Source: Pedobacter lusitanus (GTDB taxonomy: Bacteria > Bacteroidota > Bacteroidia > Sphingobacteriales > Sphingobacteriaceae). Taken from it: a stretch of 64,000 bases of DNA. The notes below the pieces were generated by a model. It did not search any database. It was not told the origin of the DNA and saw only the letters and a program-made list of their open reading frames with translations. The first letter of the stretch is position 1, and each line of letters opens with the position of its first letter. Positions 18,682-27,421 of this stretch are shown one piece after another. A program made the translations under genes and the position numbers. The stretch spans positions 372,001 to 436,000 of the forward strand of contig NZ_CP157278.1 in NCBI RefSeq assembly GCF_040026395.1, written 5' to 3'.

Positions 18682-18737
18682 CGCTGTTTTTTATTAGGGC
18701 TGCTAATTTATTATCCCCTTGTTCAGTTCAGAATCAT

Positions 18738-19907
18738 ATGCTAAATCGTACTGTTGATTTCCAGATAGTTTTTACTTTTTTTATTGCGCTTACTCTTGGC
18801 GGTTGTGCTGTACACAGAAATTCAATTGTCAAACAACAGACCCTGACTACGGTAAGTAAGCTTAAATACATCAATACTTATGTTTTTCCTCATGATCAGC
18901 AGTTTAGGGGAACTACCATAGGCGGCTTATCCGGAATAGACTATGACCCGGCCAGCCAGCTGTATTATCTGATTTGTGATGACAGGTCTACGATAAATCC
19001 TGCCAGATTTTATACGGCAAAAATAGCATTGTCTGCATCAGGAATCAGTGATGTGACTTTTAAAGATGTAAAAACATTAAAGCAGCAGGATGGCTCATCT
19101 TATCCTAAATTAAAGGTTCATGCTACCCATACTACAGATCCTGAAGCTATGCGTTATAATGGGCTGACCCAACAGTTATACTGGACCAGTGAAGGAGAGC
19201 GGCTGATTAAAAATGGAGATACCACGCTGATTGATCCTACCATTACTATAGTTTCGGTCAATGGAAAATATACAGATTCGATTCCATTACCAGATAATCT
19301 GAGGATGCACGGTACAGAAAGCGGCCCCAGAAGAAACGGAGTTTTAGAGGGACTGACTTTTGCTGATGATTTTAAAACCCTGTATGTTAATCTGGAAGAA
19401 CCTTTATACCAGGATGGGCCACGCGCAGCGTTAATCAGGAATAAAGCTTTTATAAGGATCTATCAGTTTGACCTGAAGACTAAAAAGAACACAGCTCAGT
19501 ATGCTTATGAGCTGGAACCTGTAGCCCTGCCGCCTCTTAAAACGGGGGATGAGTCTATGAATGGTAGTCCGGATATCCTGTGGTTAGGCAATAACCGGAT
19601 GCTTGTTACCGAGCGTTCTTATTCGGCAGGACAAAATGGAACAAATATTAAGGTTTTTATAGCTGATTTGCAGGATGCAACCAATATTATCGCAAACCCA
19701 TCTCTGAAGGATAATCCGGCCAGTCAAGCTGTCCAAAAGAAATTCCTGCTCAATATGGATGATCTGGGCGTGTATATTGATAATATTGAAGGCGCAACAT
19801 TAGGACCCGTTTTACCCAATGGGCACCAGAGTATCCTGTTTGTAGCAGATAATAATTTCTATAAAAAAGAACAGAATCAGTTTATGCTTTTTGAGGTTAT
19901 TCCTTAA
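18738..19907 (+). CDS. Esterase-like activity of phytase family lipoprotein
   Basis: I choose the ATG at 18738 (389 residues). The longer frame from 18642 would begin inside the terminator hairpin and contain the promoter box, whereas 18738 starts a lipoprotein signal with lipobox LGGC. The mature protein has the phytase-like esterase pattern: GGLSGIDYDPASQLYYLICDDRS, DPEAMRYN, GVLEGLTFADDFKTLYVNLEEPLYQDG, LVTERSYS and a final NIEGATLGP plus ILFVADNNF. The family is predicted to form a beta-propeller, and its hydrolytic activity is poorly characterised. The protein is probably exposed at the periplasm or outer membrane. It is not part of the upstream operon. Confidence 0.85.
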   Translation: MLNRTVDFQIVFTFFIALTLGGCAVHRNSIVKQQTLTTVSKLKYINTYVFPHDQQFRGTTIGGLSGIDYDPASQLYYLICDDRSTINPARFYTAKIALSASGISDVTFKDVKTLKQQDGSSYPKLKVHATHTTDPEAMRYNGLTQQLYWTSEGERLIKNGDTTLIDPTITIVSVNGKYTDSIPLPDNLRMHGTESGPRRNGVLEGLTFADDFKTLYVNLEEPLYQDGPRAALIRNKAFIRIYQFDLKTKKNTAQYAYELEPVALPPLKTGDESMNGSPDILWLGNNRMLVTERSYSAGQNGTNIKVFIADLQDATNIIANPSLKDNPASQAVQKKFLLNMDDLGVYIDNIEGATLGPVLPNGHQSILFVADNNFYKKEQNQFMLFEVIP

Positions 19908-19910
19908 TTT

Positions 19911-20486
19911 TCAGGGTTTTATTTCAATGTCGTATTGAGCTAATAGTCCGGCTATTCCGGCCAGGGAGAATTTTGCTTTTCTGATTCTGTTTAACTCCGG
20001 ATTGATTGTGTAATTATAAGCAGTTGTCAGGTCTGCTTTTTCCAGCAAGGTATTTTCAAATGTTGCTCTGTTCAGGTCGCAGTTATCAAAAACAGAAGAA
20101 CTTAAATCAGCTTCTGTGAAATCAGCCTGATGAATTCTGGAATCTTTAAATGAGGTCTTTTTGAGTTTAATCTGGTAAAAAGAACAATGATCCAGCTGGC
20201 AGTTATTAAAAGAGAAGCCCAGTCCAAACTCATTACAGTTTTCAAAAGACAGACCCAGCATTTTGCTGTCCTTAAATTTAACATCCCTTAATGCCGTTTT
20301 AGTGAGTTTAGCCAGACTTAAATTGCAGCCCGAAAATTCACATTCCAGAAATACGAAACCAGAAAGATCAGCATTGGAGAAATCACAGTTTTTGAAAGTG
20401 CAGTATTCGTATTCACCTTTTTCGAGCGGTTGTCTGGTGAAATCTATCTTGTCAAATATTTTTTCTTCTATAAATACCTGTGCCAT
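19911..20486 (-). CDS. Pentapeptide repeat protein
   Basis: The 191-residue protein is built largely of A(D/N)LxX-type five-residue repeats, for example CDFSNADLSGFVFLECEFSG and the series around RIHQADFTEADLSSSVFDNCDL. These repeats fold as a right-handed quadrilateral beta-helix. Some family members (Qnr, MfpA) mimic DNA and protect gyrase, but many have no known role and nothing here proves gyrase protection. There is no signal peptide, so it is probably cytosolic. It starts 18 bases after the DNA polymerase IV stop and shares its strand, so the two are probably co-transcribed. It ends 3 bases from the convergent phytase-like stop. Confidence 0.9.
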   Translation of the reverse strand: MAQVFIEEKIFDKIDFTRQPLEKGEYEYCTFKNCDFSNADLSGFVFLECEFSGCNLSLAKLTKTALRDVKFKDSKMLGLSFENCNEFGLGFSFNNCQLDHCSFYQIKLKKTSFKDSRIHQADFTEADLSSSVFDNCDLNRATFENTLLEKADLTTAYNYTINPELNRIRKAKFSLAGIAGLLAQYDIEIKP

Positions 20487-20503
20487 AATATCAATTTGTG
20501 AGC

Positions 20504-21607
20504 TTAAAATAATTCCATCTGATCCGGGTCAACAAACCTGCCAGTATTGAGCTGAGTGCCAAAATTACTTAATGTAATACCGAGCAGACGAATTTTCCGG
20601 TCTTCGGTTTCAACTTTGAGCAATAATTCTCTGGCGGCTGTAATAATTGACGCGTAATCTGCCACCGGGCTGGGAAATGACAGGTTCCGGGTAAGCTGTT
20701 TAAAATCATCATACCTGATCTTTAGCGTAAGTGTTTTTCCCTTTAATCTGTTTTTCTCCAGTCTTTCTGCTACCTTCTCTGCAATTTGTTCGAGCTCCGT
20801 CACCAGTTCATCCATAGTCACCAGGTCTTTTCCAAATGTATCCTCTACACTGAGTGATTTGGTTAAACGGTGAGGCTGTACCGGCCGGTCATCAATCCCC
20901 CTGACTATTTTATAATAGAACTTACCGGTTTTACCAAATTTGCGAACCAGTTCCTGTTCCGATAATTTTTTGAGATCTGCACCGGTATACAGACCCATTT
21001 TCTTCATTTTATCTGCTGTTACTTTGCCTACACCGAAGAATTTTTCTACCGGCAGTTTCTCCATAAAGGCATTGATTTTAGAAGGCCCGATAAAGGTTAG
21101 TCCATCAGGTTTATTCATATCTGAGGCAATTTTAGCTACAAATTTATTGCTGGATACACCTGCAGAGGCAGAGAGATTGAGCTCATTTCGTATGGCATCT
21201 TTAATCTGTTTCGCTATTTCAAGAGCTGAACCAATGTTCAGTTTATCCGTAGTTACATCTAAAAATGCTTCATCCAGTGAAAGTGGTTCTATCAGGTCGG
21301 TATAACGACGGAATATTTCTCTGATACTGGATGATACAGCCTTATAAGCATCAAATCTTGGCCAGACAAATATGGCATGCGGACATAATTGTATCGCTTT
21401 GCGGGAAGACATGGCAGAATGGATACCAAATTCACGGGCTTCATAACTGGCAGTTGCTACCACTCCACGGCCATCAGGAGAGCCCCCGACTACTATAGGT
21501 TTGCCTCTGTATTCAGGAAAATCACGCTGTTCTACGGTAGCATAAAATGCATCCATATCAATATGTATAATTTTACGCTGAATAGTTTTTTCTGCTGTGT
21601 CTGACAT
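20504..21607 (-). CDS. dinB: DNA polymerase IV (Y-family translesion polymerase)
   Basis: The frame can extend to a TTG at 21658, but I choose the ATG at 21607 (367 residues), which leaves about eleven residues before RKIIHIDMDAFYATVEQRD, as usual for DinB. The catalytic palm has the metal-binding DMDAF aspartate and the SLDEAFLDVT pair. GRGVVATASYEAREFGIHSAMS is the typical fingers segment, followed by the helix-hairpin-helix part (FGVGKVTADKMKKMG) and the little-finger domain (240-350). The enzyme performs error-prone translesion synthesis. It is followed by a pentapeptide protein gene. No LexA-type operator was recognised. Confidence 0.95.
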   Translation of the reverse strand: MSDTAEKTIQRKIIHIDMDAFYATVEQRDFPEYRGKPIVVGGSPDGRGVVATASYEAREFGIHSAMSSRKAIQLCPHAIFVWPRFDAYKAVSSSIREIFRRYTDLIEPLSLDEAFLDVTTDKLNIGSALEIAKQIKDAIRNELNLSASAGVSSNKFVAKIASDMNKPDGLTFIGPSKINAFMEKLPVEKFFGVGKVTADKMKKMGLYTGADLKKLSEQELVRKFGKTGKFYYKIVRGIDDRPVQPHRLTKSLSVEDTFGKDLVTMDELVTELEQIAEKVAERLEKNRLKGKTLTLKIRYDDFKQLTRNLSFPSPVADYASIITAARELLLKVETEDRKIRLLGITLSNFGTQLNTGRFVDPDQMELF

Positions 21608-21777
21608 GCTGATATCCGGTTCTGCAAATCTCCCGATTATCTCCGGTTTATTTGTCAAATTCTCCTTATATTTGCGCCTTATCAGGACCTTTTTAATTAT
21701 CGCTTTTTCAATGTTTCCTCTGGATTAGGAGAAACAGGCCGTAGTTTAATCTTGAATAATTATTATTTATTCCGCAA

Positions 21778-24700
21778 ATGCCCGAAAAACAGATTTTTCA
21801 AACCTCTAAGAAAAGCAGATGGATAACTTTTCAGTGGGTAATCAGGATGCTCTTTATTGTGTTTATTATTGCTTCCGCCTGTGTTGCCTATACACTGCTT
21901 TCCAACCATTATCCCAATTTACCGATCATCAATAGTACAGCTACTTTAAGCAAGAAACAGATTGAGGAGATCAAGAAATCAAAAACCTATTCAGACTTTA
22001 GAATTTCCAAAAAGAAACTGCTTCAGATACAGGAGCATCAAAAACTGAACAGACTTAAACATCCGAATAACAAGGCCAGGATCAATGCCGGTTTTTATGT
22101 AAACTGGGATCCGCAGTCGCTAACCGATTTAAGAGACAATATCAAACATCTTGATATGGTGGTTACTGAATCTTTCTTTATTAAGAACGGAGCCGACACA
22201 CTGATCGACCAGGTCAATGTAGATGCAATGAAGGTAATCGGTAAACATAAAAAGGTCGCTATTGCAATGGTTTCCAATTTTAGTGTGGATCGTTTTGACG
22301 GTAACGCTATTCATAAATTATTGCAGAATAAACCTTTGCAGAACAGGTTTATTGATAATCTGATTAAATCCCTGAAAAAATACGGATTTCACGGTGTGAA
22401 CATAGATTTTGAAGAAATCAAAGAGAAAAGTGATGAACCTCTAGCTGCATTTCAGAAAAATCTGTACGAAAAATTACATGCACAAAATTTGATTGTTACC
22501 CAGGATATATCTCCTGAAAATGACGATTATAACCTTCCTGTACTGGAAAAATATAATGACTATGTATTCATTATGGCTTATGATCAGCATAGTGAAAGCA
22601 GTAATGCCGGCGATGTTTCCCATCAGCAATGGGTAGAAGAGCAGCTGGATAAAATCTGTGCAAAAATATCCTCTGAAAAGGTTATTCTGGCGCTGGCCTG
22701 TTATGGTTATGACTGGCCGGATAAGGATGTAGGAAAAAATGTAACTTATCAGCAGGCTATTGCTAATGCAAACAGATATGGCGGCAAGATTAAGTATAAT
22801 CCTGTTTCAGCAAACCTGAATTATAACTATACAGATGAATCAGGCCTGCATCACCAGGTGTTTTTTACGGATGCGGCAACCAACTTTAATCTGATCAGAA
22901 AGGCAGATGACTGGGACGTGGCCGGTATCGCCATCTGGCGGATGGGGGCAGAAGACCCCAGATTATGGACCTTCATCTCTAAAGATCTGAGTATAGATTC
23001 GGTAAGAAAAAGTGGTGTGGATTTGAAGAGACTGACCCATATTGGTTTAAATGACAGGATTGATTATTCTGGTGAAGGTGAAGTACTGGATCTGGTTTCA
23101 GTTCCAAAACAGGGTAAAATTGATGTTGTTCTGGATACGCAGAATTTTGTCATTGCCAATCAGACCTATGTAGATTTGCCGACCAAATACAGTATCCGCA
23201 GATATGGACATGCGGAGAAAAAAATGGTACTGACTTTTGATGATGGACCTGATCCGATTTATACGCCTCAGATCATAGATATTCTGCAAAAAGAAAAAGT
23301 GCCGGGTAGTTTCTTTGTCGTTGGTATCATGGCAGAGCAGAATATGGAACTGCTGTTAAAAGAATTCAAGCTGGGTTATGAAATTGGTAACCATACCTTT
23401 TTTCATCCGGATATGTCAAAGGTTGGGCCCGAGAGAGTAAATTTTGAACTGAATGCAACCAGAAAACTAATTGAATCAGTTACCGGACATAGTACGATAT
23501 TATTCAGACCTCCGTTTAATGCTGATGCTGAACCTTCTACTTCTGCAGAGATTTTACCTGTGGCACAGAGCAGGGAGCAGAACTATATCAATATAGGAGA
23601 GTCCATTGACCCTCAGGACTGGCAGCCGGGTATCACTGCAGACCAGATTTTTGATGCAGTAGTTAAACAGCAGGATAACGGAAACGTACTGCTTTTACAT
23701 GATGCAGGCGGTAATCGTGCGGCAACAGTTGAGGCTTTACCCAGAATTATTAAATATTTCAAAGCTAAGGGCTATGAATTCGTAACCATAGGTAATCTGA
23801 TTGGTAAGAAAAAAGAAGAACTGATGCCTCCGGTAAGTGCTGGCGGAAACAGCTTTATCACCTCAGGTAATGCATTATTCCTGAATGTATTTTCTTATGG
23901 AACTTTAATTCTGAATTTCGTTTTTATCCTGGCGATTATTCTGGCTATGCTAAGAAGTATTTTTATAGCTATCCTGGCTGTTAAACAGAAAAGAGCCAGT
24001 AAAAAAGATGCCTTGCTGTTACTGAAAGATCCGGAAATGAAGGTAAGTATTATTATTCCTGCCTATAATGAGGAAGTAACAGTGGTACAAACTTTAAACA
24101 GCTTACTGAAAACTACTTACAGGAATACAGAATTTATTTTTGTAGATGATGGTTCTGCTGACCGTACGGTAGAACTGGTCAATGAACATTTCAGTCATCT
24201 GCCCAATATCAAAATATACACTAAACCCAACGGCGGTAAAGCATCTGCTTTAAATTTTGGTATTGCCCGTTCTGAGGCTGATTTTGTGATCTGTATCGAT
24301 GCAGATACCCAATTGAAAACTGACGCAATTTATGAACTGATGCGCTATTTCTACGATGATGAAATAGCTGCAGTGGCCGGTACTGTAAAAGTTGGAAATA
24401 AGATTAACCTGATTACCAACTGGCAGTCTATTGAATATATCACTGCTCAGAATATGGACAGAAGAGCATTTGATATACTCAATACCATTACCGTTGTACC
24501 TGGAGCAATCGGTGCGTTCAGAAAACAGGTGATTCAGGAAGTAGGTGGTTTTACTACTGATACACTGGCTGAAGATTGTGATCTGACCATGCGTATCCTG
24601 AGAGCTGGTTATACTGTAAGAAACTGTGACACAGCAATCGCTTATACAGAGGCTCCGGAAACGGTAAACATGCTGCTGAAACAACGTTTGAGATGGAGTT

Positions 24701-25176
24701 TCGGTGTGATGCAGAGTTTCTGGAAAAACAGAAAGACGCTCTTAAATAAAAAGTATGGTTATTTTGGAATGGTAGGGATGCCGAATATTCTGATTTATCA
24801 GATTATACTGCCTTTATTTTCGCCCCTTGCCGATTTCTTTATGGTTCTTTCCATCATTACGGGACTGTTTTCTTTATCTTCCGTGAATTCGCTTACGCTG
24901 GAAGGCATGGGAAGTCTTTTAAGCCTGGATAATGGATTCGGGCAGGTATTCTTTTTCTACTGCCTGTTTATCCTGGTGGATCTGTTCTTTGCCGGTATAG
25001 CATTCAGAATGGAAAAAGAGCCGTATAAAAAACTGATTTATATTATCCCGCAGCGTTTTTACTGGAGACAGCTAATGTACCTGGTTTTATTCAGATCAGT
25101 ACGAAAAGCATTAAAAGGTGAACTGGAAGGATGGGGCGTTTTAAAACGTACCGGAAACGTAAAAGAACAAGCTTAA
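21778..25176 (+). CDS. Three-domain GH18 / polysaccharide deacetylase / GT2 processive glycosyltransferase fusion
   Basis: The 1132-residue protein joins three enzymes. After an N-terminal membrane anchor (20-42) comes a GH18-like domain (100-410) with the active-site segment GFHGVNIDFEEI around residues 203-214. Next is a NodB deacetylase domain (about 470-680) with LTFDDGPD, GNHTFFHPD, RPPFN and LLLHDAGG. After a further membrane segment (about 700-740) comes a family 2 glycosyltransferase (755-1000) with VDDGS, IDADTQ, AEDCDLT and the processive QRLRW motif near residue 968, then C-terminal membrane helices. It probably polymerises an N-acetylhexosamine polymer on the inner side and deacetylates or cleaves it outside. 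The architecture recalls poly-N-acetylglucosamine or chitin-type synthesis; the polymer is not known. Confidence 0.93.
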   Translation: MPEKQIFQTSKKSRWITFQWVIRMLFIVFIIASACVAYTLLSNHYPNLPIINSTATLSKKQIEEIKKSKTYSDFRISKKKLLQIQEHQKLNRLKHPNNKARINAGFYVNWDPQSLTDLRDNIKHLDMVVTESFFIKNGADTLIDQVNVDAMKVIGKHKKVAIAMVSNFSVDRFDGNAIHKLLQNKPLQNRFIDNLIKSLKKYGFHGVNIDFEEIKEKSDEPLAAFQKNLYEKLHAQNLIVTQDISPENDDYNLPVLEKYNDYVFIMAYDQHSESSNAGDVSHQQWVEEQLDKICAKISSEKVILALACYGYDWPDKDVGKNVTYQQAIANANRYGGKIKYNPVSANLNYNYTDESGLHHQVFFTDAATNFNLIRKADDWDVAGIAIWRMGAEDPRLWTFISKDLSIDSVRKSGVDLKRLTHIGLNDRIDYSGEGEVLDLVSVPKQGKIDVVLDTQNFVIANQTYVDLPTKYSIRRYGHAEKKMVLTFDDGPDPIYTPQIIDILQKEKVPGSFFVVGIMAEQNMELLLKEFKLGYEIGNHTFFHPDMSKVGPERVNFELNATRKLIESVTGHSTILFRPPFNADAEPSTSAEILPVAQSREQNYINIGESIDPQDWQPGITADQIFDAVVKQQDNGNVLLLHDAGGNRAATVEALPRIIKYFKAKGYEFVTIGNLIGKKKEELMPPVSAGGNSFITSGNALFLNVFSYGTLILNFVFILAIILAMLRSIFIAILAVKQKRASKKDALLLLKDPEMKVSIIIPAYNEEVTVVQTLNSLLKTTYRNTEFIFVDDGSADRTVELVNEHFSHLPNIKIYTKPNGGKASALNFGIARSEADFVICIDADTQLKTDAIYELMRYFYDDEIAAVAGTVKVGNKINLITNWQSIEYITAQNMDRRAFDILNTITVVPGAIGAFRKQVIQEVGGFTTDTLAEDCDLTMRILRAGYTVRNCDTAIAYTEAPETVNMLLKQRLRWSFGVMQSFWKNRKTLLNKKYGYFGMVGMPNILIYQIILPLFSPLADFFMVLSIITGLFSLSSVNSLTLEGMGSLLSLDNGFGQVFFFYCLFILVDLFFAGIAFRMEKEPYKKLIYIIPQRFYWRQLMYLVLFRSVRKALKGELEGWGVLKRTGNVKEQA

Positions 25177-25235
25177 ACCCCGCAGGTTTATAAAAAAACA
25201 CACACATTAATAACATTATAAGAAAGAATAATAAG

Positions 25236-25580
25236 ATGACTAACGATAACGCAAAACAGATATTTAAAGATTTTAGTGAGTTCTATTCAAAAGCGGTTGA
25301 GCCTTTGAAAGCTGCCAATCCTATTTTTGTAAGACTGGATGGTAAGATTAAAGGAGATACCCGTGTAATTTTCGCTTATTTCCTTTATCAGGATAAAAAG
25401 TGGAAAGTTAATGCAGATACTCATATTGACAGATTGAAAATTGCTTTTGATCTGGCAGCTAAAGGAGAAGATCCTTTTGTAATCAAAACCTTAAGAGATA
25501 ATAAAGGTGAATACCTGGCTATCAAAGGACAGCCGGTTAGAAACAGCAAAATCTATATTTACGCTACCGAAATTAAATAA
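25236..25580 (+). CDS. Conserved-looking small hypothetical protein
   Basis: I do not recognise this 114-residue protein. It has no signal peptide or membrane segment and appears to be a small soluble alpha/beta protein. It has a basic C-terminal half and segments such as IFVRLDGKIKGDTRVIFAYFLYQDKKWKVNADTHIDR with alternating strand-like patterning. It starts 60 bases after the glycosyltransferase fusion on the same strand and is followed by a strong terminator, so it may be the last gene of that transcript. Ordinary codon use and the terminator support a real gene. Confidence 0.75.
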   Translation: MTNDNAKQIFKDFSEFYSKAVEPLKAANPIFVRLDGKIKGDTRVIFAYFLYQDKKWKVNADTHIDRLKIAFDLAAKGEDPFVIKTLRDNKGEYLAIKGQPVRNSKIYIYATEIK

Positions 25581-25613
25581 CATTCAAACCCGCAAAAGCG
25601 GCTGTGTAAACTG

Positions 25614-25658
25614 AAATGCCCCCTTAAAGTGTTTGACTGACAGGGGGCATTTTTTTTG
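25614..25658 (+). terminator. Terminator after hypothetical gene
   Basis: ATGCCCCCT (25616-25624) pairs with AGGGGGCAT (25642-25650) and is followed by T7. It ends the unit that includes the 25236 gene. Confidence 0.9.
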
Positions 25659-26009
25659 ATTTAATCTTTCATCAGCAGCTCAGGCCGATGTTATGGAGCC
25701 CGGGTTTTCCCCTTAACTGTTAGATACTTTTCATCAGGACTTCAAGCTGAAGCGGTGGTGAAGGTTGGGGTTGTGCAACACAGGAAGTTAGTGCGTTAGT
25801 GATTTTTGCTTGCAAATCTGCAGGGATACTTGCGGGGAAATTTCCTCCATATGGTGCTAGTATAGCACATCATGCTAAGCTTTCAGGGGTTTCGGTTTTC
25901 CCTTCGAAACTAATTTTCATTGGTAACTAGTTTAAAGCTAGGTGTTTGTGCGCCGGACTGGCAGGGTCATATATCACTAAAATAGTTGAACAGAAAGATT
26001 TTTATCTGC
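25659..26009. other. Intergenic region holding one interrupted ORF, otherwise nothing recognised
   Basis: These 351 bases lie between a terminator and the convergent metallophosphoesterase gene. The base composition is somewhat more GC-rich than typical intergenic DNA here. The only coding-like stretch is an interrupted minus-strand frame at 25720-25920, listed separately. No RNA gene or promoter could be supported. Confidence 0.5.
25720..25920 (-). pseudogene. Possible remnant of a small gene, interrupted by an in-frame TGA
   Basis: Read on the minus strand from the ATG at 25920, the frame gives MKISFEGKTETPESLA, then TGA at 25872-25870, then continues open for 49 more codons (for example YGGNFPASIPADLQAKITNAL) to a TAA at 25722-25720. 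The composition looks protein-like, but a 66-residue frame can arise by chance. I recognise no family. A decayed gene is the simplest reading; selenocysteine recoding is not supported by anything else seen here. Confidence 0.3.
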
Positions 26010-27206
26010 TTAGGAATGCGCTTTGTTTTTTCTGAGTTCTATGACTGTGATTTCAGGCCAGATACCAATTCTGCCTGAAAAACCGATGAAACCAAAACCT
26101 CTGTTAATATTTAGGACTCTTCCGTTTTCAGATTTTATACCTGCCCAGTGTGCATAACGGTATTTGACCGGGCTCCATTTGATACCAAGTGCTTCCAGAC
26201 CAAACTGCATACCATGGGTATGGCCGGCAAGCGTAAGATGTACTTTGTTACGGAAAACTTTTACCTGTTCTTCCCAGTGACTTGGATCATGTGATAAGAG
26301 AATCTTAAAGTCATTGTCAGCAGTACCATTTAAAGATTTCTTCAGGTCACCTCTTTCCCCAAAACCCAGTCCCCAGTTTTCAACACCGGCCAAAATGATC
26401 TTCTGATCATCCTTTTTAATTTCCACATGGGTATCGAGTAATAAATGGAAACCCAGTTCCTGGTGGTAAGTTTTCAGCTGTTCAAGATTGGCTGTTTTCT
26501 CCGCATCATTTTTCCATTTAATATAATCGCCATAATCATGGTTACCTAAAACAGAGAACTGTCCGTAAGGAGCTTTGATTTTTGAAAAATAACTGATCCA
26601 GGGTTTTATCTCTTCAGCCTTATTATTTACCAGATCACCTGTGAACACAAATAAATCTGCCTTTTGCTGATTGATCAGGCTGATACCTCTTTGCACTGCA
26701 GTCGGATTATTAAAACTACCGGCATGGACGTCAGAAATCTGAGCCAGTTTAAAACCTTCAAATTTTTCTGGCAGATCATCAAAATATAAAACGTGATGAA
26801 TAACTCTGTAATTGTATTTTCCGAAGATCATTCCATAAACAAACAGGAATACGGTAAGCAGGAACATCAGAAATGACACTTCTACCCAATAGATGTTTCT
26901 TGGGTGTCCGGTAAATATTCTGGGTACATCACCTATAAACAGGAAAACTGATAATACGACCTCAGCGGCAAACAGTGTAAGGAGTAAATGACTTGAAATT
27001 TTGAAAAACCAGTCCATACCGTGTGCATCCATTCTTCTGATGGCTAAAAACAGAGAACCAATGGCAGCTATAATAAATAAGCAGAATACCGGAGTAACAA
27101 AGCCGGAAGAACTCAGACTTTGCAACCCTGAAAGTACATACCAGTTCAATAAAAAAATAAAAGCAGCAAAAAGTACAAAGGGCAGCAGGTTGATTTTTCT
27201 TTTCAT
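26010..27206 (-). CDS. Membrane-anchored calcineurin-like metallophosphoesterase
   Basis: I choose the ATG at 27206 (398 residues, MKRKINLLPF); the longer frame to 27239 covers an AT-rich stretch resembling a promoter (TATATTTA). The first 150 residues contain about four membrane helices. The C-terminal domain has the full metallophosphoesterase set: ISDVHAG, FTGDLVNN, LGNHDYGDY and LAGHTHGMQFG, which hold two metal ions. The arrangement matches YkuE/YaeI-like enzymes, some of which cleave UDP-diacylglucosamine or other phosphoesters at the membrane. The substrate is not known. It is transcribed alone. Confidence 0.92.
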   Translation of the reverse strand: MKRKINLLPFVLFAAFIFLLNWYVLSGLQSLSSSGFVTPVFCLFIIAAIGSLFLAIRRMDAHGMDWFFKISSHLLLTLFAAEVVLSVFLFIGDVPRIFTGHPRNIYWVEVSFLMFLLTVFLFVYGMIFGKYNYRVIHHVLYFDDLPEKFEGFKLAQISDVHAGSFNNPTAVQRGISLINQQKADLFVFTGDLVNNKAEEIKPWISYFSKIKAPYGQFSVLGNHDYGDYIKWKNDAEKTANLEQLKTYHQELGFHLLLDTHVEIKKDDQKIILAGVENWGLGFGERGDLKKSLNGTADNDFKILLSHDPSHWEEQVKVFRNKVHLTLAGHTHGMQFGLEALGIKWSPVKYRYAHWAGIKSENGRVLNINRGFGFIGFSGRIGIWPEITVIELRKNKAHS

Positions 27207-27320
27207 AATCTGCGCTAAATATATATAATTTCTAATCAACCAGATGCCAGTATTGTTGCAGACTATTTGTTTATGTCATTTCTATAACAGACAGGCCATA
27301 AGAAGATAAATCAGAGTAGT

Positions 27321-27395
27321 GTCAGTGATCTATGTTGGTATAGGGTTGGTATACCCCTGGGGTATACCAACCCTATACCAACATAGATCACTGAC
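27321..27395. repeat. 75-bp perfect palindrome (37-bp arms, single-base centre)
   Basis: Every base from 27321 to 27357 pairs with its partner from 27395 down to 27359, leaving only T at 27358. Each arm contains two copies of TTGGTATA separated by GGG. It lies between the tyrS stop (27422) and the start of the metallophosphoesterase gene (27206). There is no T run at either end, so it is not a standard terminator. Confidence 0.95.
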
Positions 27396-27421
27396 TTAAC
27401 TTAAACATCTCTTCGAATTAC

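Noticed and set aside
18642-18737. Earlier start for the phytase-like lipoprotein
   Set aside because: It would begin inside a terminator hairpin and include the promoter box; 18738 begins a clean lipoprotein signal.
21608-21658. TTG start extending DNA polymerase IV by 17 residues
   Set aside because: Family members start close to the RKIIHIDMDAF segment, and an ATG is available at 21607.
24250-24684. 144-codon ORF antisense to the glycosyltransferase domain
   Set aside because: It lies entirely within the conserved GT2 coding region on the other strand and shows no domain.
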